Assembly: GCA_028820635.1 (NCBI GenBank)
Contig: JAPPIG010000084.1
Coordinates: 1 to 64,000, forward strand
Reading direction: 5' to 3'
DNA: 64,000 bases
From: Candidatus Poribacteria bacterium
Lineage (GTDB): Bacteria > Poribacteria > WGA-4E > WGA-3G
The notes under the pieces are model-generated. The model ran no database searches. It was not told the DNA's origin and saw only the letters and a list, made by a program, of their open reading frames with translations. A program made the translations under genes and the position numbers. Below, piece by piece: positions 57,960 to 64,000 of this stretch. Numbering within the stretch: position 1 is the stretch's first letter; every line of letters starts with the position of its first letter.

Positions 57960-60900
57960 ATGAATAAGTTAAAACGAGCGATTTATTCTCTGCTTATAGC
58001 GACTTGCATTCTTAGTACGTCTGTGTTCTATGGCTGTGGTGCGGATAGTCTCGGACCGCATGAACCCCTCTTACCTATCATTGAGAGTGAAGCCAAATTC
58101 TCAGATAGATTCCAATTAGAAGAAGAACCGCAATTCTTTCATGACCTTTACGGCAAAGAGATTCTGGAAGGCAACGAACTTAACACGTACACTGATCGAA
58201 AAGAATTCGATAAGAATGGTAAATTAGTTGTTGGCTGGTCAGGTCAACTTGATACTCTTCGCTTCACAACTCAATTGGACCGTGCCATCTTGGTTGAAGA
58301 AACTTTTCTCGGTAGATATACAGAGTTTGCTATTGGTGATCACCTGCGATTCAAACCCGATACCCTGTTTCCAAATCGATATATTCTTTACAAAACTGAG
58401 TTTGATGGACTTCGGTGGGATATCTCTTTTGCCCAAGAGCACCATCTCTTTAGCCTCATCCATTCACGTATTTCTAATCCTATGCGATTAGAGGAATCGC
58501 CAGCCGGAACGCAAAGACTTGCAGGTGAGCTTGGACGCCGAAGCGGACTCAACGCATTGTCTGGTGTCAGGAACATTGAAGACGCTCGACTCGTAGGTTT
58601 TCGTGGCCAGGGTCTTTTAGGTGAAAATTTCCGTGTCGGATTTACTTATGTAAATATGCATAAAGTACATCCTGAACGCTTGATAAATTCATTAATGGGA
58701 ACCGTTGCAAATACTCCTCCTGAAAAAATTTCCATTGTTTTTCGTGATGACTCGCCTGAGGATAATCACACAAGAGCTTTCACTGATTTTGATGCTTATA
58801 ATCCAGACGAACATAGCGGTAATATCCAAGATGGTGTCGGTGCAGCTTTTAAAAGCATGAAGATTACCGTCGTTACACAAGAACTTGAAGAATTAATTCC
58901 TGAAGATATAGAAGAAGGTATTGAACCTGATCATCTACCTGAGCAGACTCATCATTTTGAGGTCTACGCAGACCAACTTGTGCAGGTTAATCACGCCAGA
59001 GGACAATCCCAAATACGTGATTCCGTTGATGGGAAATGGAAAATCGTCAACGGTTTCAACAAAATGAAATATGATCTTGTTCTCACTGATGATAAGATTA
59101 ATATTGACCCGAGAACAGTCAAATCCGTTGTATTTGAGATGGTTGTTGCAGGCGATTATAATATAGCGGTTATCGGTTTTAGTAGAGCAAATCAAGCAAC
59201 GTCAAACCCCGAACTACAAGAGTGGATTAAAACTGAAGATGGTCACATTCAGATGCCGTATCGCGACATAATTCAGGCACCAGGGAATTATGGGCAATCT
59301 CCAGATTACACCCAAAACAGGAAAAAACTTAGAGACAATCCCAGTGAATGGAAAGGTGAAGGAAGACCTCGGAAAGTCCGGTACCGTTATGGTGCCGCAC
59401 GTGCTGCAACCCTCTATGGACTTGACCTTGAAGGGACTGTCGGTAACGTTCGCGTCAGGGCACAATACTCTATAAATGGCAAGTATAAACAGTATCCGAC
59501 TATCCCAAAAGACAAGGTAGGGTTTAGTCGAACCCAAACCACTGTTAAGACCCGCGGCGGTGAAGAATCAACGGGTGTCTCTATTGATCGCCGCAGCGGA
59601 CTCCCAGTAGACGCAAATGGTATTCCTACCTACTCTGAAACCGAAGGTGAACGATTTGAAGCTTTTTTAGGCAGTGACGGAACTGATGTAGGTGACAACG
59701 GAAAACTCGGTAGAGAAACGGCGTGGTTCGTCCAACTTGAATCTCGCTTTGAAAAACTACACTTAGAAGGTGTTTTGTATCATATTGATCCAGGCTACAC
59801 AACCAACTACCTGAATTTCGGTGCACATGCCAACCGAGGTCAACTTTTCATGCTTGAACGCGTTCGGCCTGTACAACAAGATCCTTTAGACGAACTGCCT
59901 TCATGGGATGCAATCAATTATACATTGATTGAGGATGACGATGACGGAGATGGCTGGCCCGATGACATTGACTTTGATGGGGTACTTCCACGTGCTGATG
60001 ACCGAGATCAGAACGGGGTATTAGACTATCAAGAAGATTTTCTTATTTTTGATGTTGACCCCCCTGTGTTTACCAACCCTATCGATCTAAATAATAACGG
60101 CACTATTGATTCAATTGAGGATGACTTTGAACCCCAATACGAATACGGAATAGACCGTCAGGGTTATCATCTTAAAGCAAAATATGACCTACTTAATAAC
60201 CTCGCTATCCAAGTAGGTTGGTTAAACGAAAGCGAAATTTCAAGTAGGCGTAAAAATAACTCAAAATACATACATGTTACTTACGAACGCGACATCCCCG
60301 ATTTTGGTAGCTTTAACTTCCAAAATCGATTTGTCCGAGTGCAGGATGATATTCCAGATTATACAATTACCTTGCCTGTTGGAGAATTGGAAGTGATGCA
60401 AATTAATGATGAACTTGATTTTTTTAACGCTCGCTCAAATACAACAACACTCCAATGTCTCTATACTGCAGTATCAAACTTGACACTTGAAGCTAAATGC
60501 CTGGTTGTCATGCAAAAACAGTTTGAACAGAATGTAGAAAAAGCACTTTTCACAGATGTTGAATACGATCCAGTTTCAGAGAACTTTGAACCTGATGAAC
60601 GCGTTGACTTTATGGTCCCTATTGAGCAGGTGCGGATTAGCGGAGAAAGGCGTGAACATCCGTTCTATCCTGATCATGGAATTAACGCGCTTGATCCGTC
60701 TGATACCGGTTTAATCTATGACGCTGGGAACTGGAAAACACGTCGCTATCCCGAACGGAACATTCGTAATCAACTAACCATTTTGAAGGCGAGTTACGAA
60801 ATCCCACTTGAGGTTCTCCCATTTGTTAACAAAATTCCATTTGTTAATAAATTTAGTGATGATTTAGTGCTAACTCCTATGGTTAAGTACGTCTGGGACC

Positions 60901-61325
60901 GTGCTTTTGACCGAACTGCCGATGAAATTCCTAAAACACTCAACCCTGACTTGTTTCTTCCAACCGATGATCAAACAGTTGAATATTTGCGATTCAATCG
61001 TAGAAGTCGAGAGGATATTCTCGGTGTCCGTCTTGATTATAGGTTTACGCAAAGAACCAAAGTCCTTGGTGGATTCCAATATAGGAAGTTCACTAATCGG
61101 GATAAAAACTTCAAGAATTATCTGCGAAATTTCGCAGCTGACGTTAACGTTCCAAACCTATACCGTCCTGACCTGCGGACTCGTATTTTTGAAATCCAAG
61201 CCATCAACAAAGGTGAACGTCTCGGTTTCCATATTGTCATTCTTGCAGGCTACCGCAGAACCACGCACCTGTTCCAGCGGACAACGAGTAATATAACGTA
61301 TGTCCGAGCGATGATGGGTTTTTAA
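57960..61325 (+). CDS. Large outer-membrane barrel-like protein with Asp-rich loops
   Basis: 1121 aa from ATG 57960 (AGAAGGA at 57944-57950; the frame is open to 57903 but lacks features). Hydrophobic leader ending VFYGCGADS, so probably a lipoprotein. Acidic calcium-loop stretch at about 657-735 (DDDDGDGWPDD, DDRDQNGVLDYQED, DLNNNGTIDSIEDD). Strand-rich C-terminal half ending RAMMGF with a terminal Phe. Longer paralogue of 41870-43822. Function unknown; a surface assembly or transport role is only a guess. Confidence 0.75.
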   Translation: MNKLKRAIYSLLIATCILSTSVFYGCGADSLGPHEPLLPIIESEAKFSDRFQLEEEPQFFHDLYGKEILEGNELNTYTDRKEFDKNGKLVVGWSGQLDTLRFTTQLDRAILVEETFLGRYTEFAIGDHLRFKPDTLFPNRYILYKTEFDGLRWDISFAQEHHLFSLIHSRISNPMRLEESPAGTQRLAGELGRRSGLNALSGVRNIEDARLVGFRGQGLLGENFRVGFTYVNMHKVHPERLINSLMGTVANTPPEKISIVFRDDSPEDNHTRAFTDFDAYNPDEHSGNIQDGVGAAFKSMKITVVTQELEELIPEDIEEGIEPDHLPEQTHHFEVYADQLVQVNHARGQSQIRDSVDGKWKIVNGFNKMKYDLVLTDDKINIDPRTVKSVVFEMVVAGDYNIAVIGFSRANQATSNPELQEWIKTEDGHIQMPYRDIIQAPGNYGQSPDYTQNRKKLRDNPSEWKGEGRPRKVRYRYGAARAATLYGLDLEGTVGNVRVRAQYSINGKYKQYPTIPKDKVGFSRTQTTVKTRGGEESTGVSIDRRSGLPVDANGIPTYSETEGERFEAFLGSDGTDVGDNGKLGRETAWFVQLESRFEKLHLEGVLYHIDPGYTTNYLNFGAHANRGQLFMLERVRPVQQDPLDELPSWDAINYTLIEDDDDGDGWPDDIDFDGVLPRADDRDQNGVLDYQEDFLIFDVDPPVFTNPIDLNNNGTIDSIEDDFEPQYEYGIDRQGYHLKAKYDLLNNLAIQVGWLNESEISSRRKNNSKYIHVTYERDIPDFGSFNFQNRFVRVQDDIPDYTITLPVGELEVMQINDELDFFNARSNTTTLQCLYTAVSNLTLEAKCLVVMQKQFEQNVEKALFTDVEYDPVSENFEPDERVDFMVPIEQVRISGERREHPFYPDHGINALDPSDTGLIYDAGNWKTRRYPERNIRNQLTILKASYEIPLEVLPFVNKIPFVNKFSDDLVLTPMVKYVWDRAFDRTADEIPKTLNPDLFLPTDDQTVEYLRFNRRSREDILGVRLDYRFTQRTKVLGGFQYRKFTNRDKNFKNYLRNFAADVNVPNLYRPDLRTRIFEIQAINKGERLGFHIVILAGYRRTTHLFQRTTSNITYVRAMMGF

Positions 61326-61423
61326 ATCTGTCAAATCATGAGGATATTATAATTCAGTCAATTCCTCAGCGAAAGCACTTGGATCACCTACAAGTTTCAA
61401 CGCCTAAAAATTGGAGATGCATC

Positions 61424-63760
61424 ATGACAAATTTTACCATCCATTTTAGACAAAACCTGCAAGTTTATATCGCAATGATTTACACTGTCTGCATGCCTCA
61501 CATTTCGTCTGCAATTGAACCGATTGCCACGATTGGACAACCTACTCCAATGCAACATGCTTTCCTTAACAATGGGACGATTCTACGCGTTGTTCCAACA
61601 CACATTGAGATTGTTGATGCCAATACGGGTGAGGTCGTAGATAAATTTGGGAATCTGACATCATATTATAGCGATGTTGTGTTTAGTCCAGATAGTTCCC
61701 ATTTAGCAATTCAGAATTATTCCCAGAACTCAAAGAGGTATACTTTATACATTTGGGATGTCAATGCCCGTGAACAAATAACCGAACTGGAACTTGAAGA
61801 CAATTTTCAAACCGCAGCATTCAGTCCTACCAAATCATTGCTTGCTATCTCTATTGACGACGAGATTTATCTTTGGAATTGGCAAACCGGTGAGAATCTT
61901 GAAATGATGATTGGGAAACGTCGTCCATCGGATACATGTTACTACGTCAATGGTCGTTGGAGGTCTTGTCGATCCCCTGCACGTGATTATGGCTTGGTCT
62001 TTAGTCCCGATGGTCGTTATCTTATTGTCGCCTCAATGCGACCAGATATTGAATTGTGGAATGTTGAGACACGTCAATTAGAAGAACATATTGAAGGACA
62101 TATCGGTAACTGGGTCGACGGTGTGGCAATCAGTCCTGATGGAACACTTATTGCTTCCTTTGATAGGATAGCGGATTCTATCTATGTGTGGCATATGAAG
62201 GCACAACACTTATTATGGAAGGCAAAAAATGGTATTGGCAACACCTCAGCGATAACATTTAGTCCAGACAGCAAACGTCTTTATGTCGCATCAAGGACAG
62301 GTGTACGAAGAAAATCCGGCACTAATCCATGGGAAGGTTGGGATGATAGAGTCCGCGTATGGGATGCCCAATCGGGGCAACAGGTAGATACGTTAGACAC
62401 TAAGTTTCGTAGTTTAAATGAGATAGCTCTTTCTCCTGATGGCAATATATTACTCATGCACTTTCTGGATGGTGTGGTCCTATGGGATATCGGTATGAAT
62501 CAACAAAGAAATGTATGGACTGATTTTGTCGGACGCTGGTTCTATACTGAAATAATGTTGAGTCCTGACGGAAAAGCTGCGGTTTCAGTTTCTCCACATT
62601 TTATAAAAATTTGGGATGTTGCTTCACAGCAGTTGCAGCATCTCATTTCCGCCGAAGACTATAAATTCGAAGGATTTGCATTTTCCCCCGACAGTAAAAC
62701 ATTCGCTGTTAGTAAAAACCCTTGGGTTGAACTACGTAACGTTCAAACAGGTGAAGTAGAAACTCGATTTTCGGAATATGTCTTGGATTCTGAACAGGTC
62801 GTCTTCAGTCCCTCTGGAAGATGGGTTGGAGCAGCTAATTATAGGGGAGAGATTGTTATTTTAGACTCAGAAAAGCCAGAAACAATTCAGAGAGTTCATA
62901 GAAGAATTGAAAATAATTCACCTGCTTTCTATAATATTGCCTTCAGTGATAATGACGAATATTTTGTAGCCTCCGGCCAAATACGCCAAAATAACAACTC
63001 CACACCTTTGATAAGGTTGTGGAAACGCGTAGGAGATACTTTCGTCTTTCAATATGAACTGCCAATACATGGATTCGGATCAACTCCTGCCTTTTTAACA
63101 ACTGAAGACGGTTCAACAGTGTTAGCAGCACCTGGAAAGGAAATCAATATTTGGAAAATCTTACCAGAAAATCTTGAACTTTTAACAACCTTGAATGGAG
63201 AAGGCCCAGTGCAATTTAGTCCAGATGGTCGTTATCTCTTTGCTAATTGGGAGGAACACTTCCAAATCTGGGACTGGAAAACAAATAGACAAATAAGACA
63301 TTCATCTTATCCAAGATATGTCTCTCTCAGCCAGGACGGTTCTGTTATGATGTCGCCCGATTACGACACAGATCAATACATGATTTGGAATGTAAAAGAT
63401 ATGCTTTCTCTCTTACCCTATCCTGTTGAACCTAAAGGCAAACAGTTCGTTACACTCGGACAGATAAAGCGGAATCAACTGCTACAAAACTTTCCGAACC
63501 CTTTTAACCCAGAAACGTGGATTCCTTTCCAACTTGCTGACAAAAGTGATGTAACGATTCGTATCTATACCCCAACAGGTAAGTTAGTTCGCTCACTATC
63601 ACCTGGAACAATGTCTGCGGGCGATTATTCCTCACAATCGCAAGCGGTGCACTGGGATGGACGCAATAATGAGGGTGAGTCGGTGAGTAGTGGGTTTTAT
63701 CTTTATACTATAAATGCTGGCAATTTCTCTGCCACACGCAAAATGCTTATCAAGAAATGA
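61424..63760 (+). CDS. Secreted beta-propeller protein with FlgD/T9SS-like tail
   Basis: 778 aa from ATG 61424 (TTGGAGA at 61411-61417). Leader about 1-31 (FRQNLQVYIAMIYTVCMPHISSA). WD40-like blades throughout (VFSPDSSHLAIQN, SPDGRYLIVAS, VRVWDAQSGQQVDTL), fewer canonical GH-WD pairs than its relatives. From about residue 685, LLQNFPNPFNPETWIPFQL, RIYTPTGKLVRSL, WDGRNNEGE and FYLYTINAG mark a FlgD Ig-like C-terminal domain as used for outer-membrane sorting. Confidence 0.83.
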   Translation: MTNFTIHFRQNLQVYIAMIYTVCMPHISSAIEPIATIGQPTPMQHAFLNNGTILRVVPTHIEIVDANTGEVVDKFGNLTSYYSDVVFSPDSSHLAIQNYSQNSKRYTLYIWDVNAREQITELELEDNFQTAAFSPTKSLLAISIDDEIYLWNWQTGENLEMMIGKRRPSDTCYYVNGRWRSCRSPARDYGLVFSPDGRYLIVASMRPDIELWNVETRQLEEHIEGHIGNWVDGVAISPDGTLIASFDRIADSIYVWHMKAQHLLWKAKNGIGNTSAITFSPDSKRLYVASRTGVRRKSGTNPWEGWDDRVRVWDAQSGQQVDTLDTKFRSLNEIALSPDGNILLMHFLDGVVLWDIGMNQQRNVWTDFVGRWFYTEIMLSPDGKAAVSVSPHFIKIWDVASQQLQHLISAEDYKFEGFAFSPDSKTFAVSKNPWVELRNVQTGEVETRFSEYVLDSEQVVFSPSGRWVGAANYRGEIVILDSEKPETIQRVHRRIENNSPAFYNIAFSDNDEYFVASGQIRQNNNSTPLIRLWKRVGDTFVFQYELPIHGFGSTPAFLTTEDGSTVLAAPGKEINIWKILPENLELLTTLNGEGPVQFSPDGRYLFANWEEHFQIWDWKTNRQIRHSSYPRYVSLSQDGSVMMSPDYDTDQYMIWNVKDMLSLLPYPVEPKGKQFVTLGQIKRNQLLQNFPNPFNPETWIPFQLADKSDVTIRIYTPTGKLVRSLSPGTMSAGDYSSQSQAVHWDGRNNEGESVSSGFYLYTINAGNFSATRKMLIKK

Positions 63761-63807
63761 GAGGGTTCTGACCAAGTCACAACTTTCACATGAAAGGAGA
63801 CTATGAC

Positions 63808-64000
63808 ATGAAAAATCGAGTTTTTACACAAAATCGGATCGTATTCATTTTAGTTGCGATCTTGCTGACTTCTGTTGTCCAAGGTCTGAGTTACGGGCAA
63901 GGAAGTGCCAAAATATATTGGACAGAATCAGATAAAATTAGACGCGCAAACCTTGATGGATCCAATGTAGAAGACATTCTAACAGAATTGAAATGGCCAC
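63808..64000 (+). CDS. YWTD-type propeller protein, 3' end beyond window
   Basis: Partial, 64 codons. ATG 63808 with AAAGGAG at 63793-63799; an ATG at 63803 is out of frame and stops at once. Signal peptide ending about SYG. The mature sequence begins AKIYWTESDKIRRANLDGSNVEDIL, an LDL-receptor class B (YWTD) repeat; such repeats form six-bladed propellers. Truncated by the window edge. Confidence 0.75.
   Translation, partial: MKNRVFTQNRIVFILVAILLTSVVQGLSYGQGSAKIYWTESDKIRRANLDGSNVEDILTELKWP

Noticed and set aside
3..64000. tRNA, tRNA-Sec or rRNA genes
   Set aside because: Gaps were read for T-arm GTTCRANTC patterns and CCA-like ends and nothing convincing was found; a covariance-model search would be decisive.

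Overview
The window looks like a chromosome fragment of an uncultivated bacterium, most consistent with Candidatus Poribacteria or a close relative. The evidence is indirect: many secreted WD40 proteins that begin with an LPEGAKARLGKG-like motif, LamG proteins, the DUF1501 / DUF1549-DUF1553 / planctomycete-type cytochrome set, a FlgD-like C-terminal sorting domain with the NFPNPFNPETW motif, and moderate GC. No rRNA, tRNA, CRISPR array or autonomous transposase was found.

Layout. 1-330: anomalous homopolymer-rich sequence. 333-5739: leuS, a TolB-like secreted propeller and ribonuclease J. 5874-6794: cytoplasmic-type WD40 protein (-). 7052-9789: leuC and leuD, separated by a DUF2281/PIN toxin-antitoxin pair. 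9883-11298: a DUF104/PIN pair and a HAD hydrolase. 11491-19757: the main discovery, five tandem genes each interrupted by one in-frame TGA in a Cys-Sec-Gly context. They read as full-length selenoprotein N (SelN/SELENON)-like selenoproteins, with a SECIS-like hairpin 17 nt after every TGA and an added C-terminal domain. A secreted WD40 gene follows 14 nt later. 21847-25793: AIM24 protein, an orphan DNA methyltransferase, and an enolase-superfamily/ornithine-cyclodeaminase-family pair. 25839-28478: two paralogous lipoproteins around a second HAD gene. 28916-35389 (-): cytochrome-WD40, DUF1549/DUF1553, PQQ-like propeller and DUF1501. 35482-39591 (-): BlaI repressor and a giant BlaR1/M56 protease carrying three redoxin-like repeats, an EF-hand and an ExbD-like tail. 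40185-43822: LamG protein, a HicAB pair with frameshifted hicA, and an Asp-loop outer-membrane protein. 44153-54791 (-): a 1397-residue Reg_prop lipoprotein, two WD40 proteins and a glycoside hydrolase. 55121-61325: two units each preceded by a near-perfect sigma-54 promoter, encoding lipoproteins, LamG proteins and a large barrel-like protein. 61424-64000: a propeller with a sorting domain and the start of a YWTD-type propeller.

Common threads. The envelope proteome is dominated by beta-propellers and LamG domains. The SelN array is the only redox-selenium system here; selA/selB/selC/selD are not in the window and must be elsewhere if the reading is right. Intergenic DNA is littered with palindromes ending in GTAGG/CCTAC. 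Two of these sit inside MITE-like elements bounded by 12-bp inverted repeats ATACCATTTCTA.
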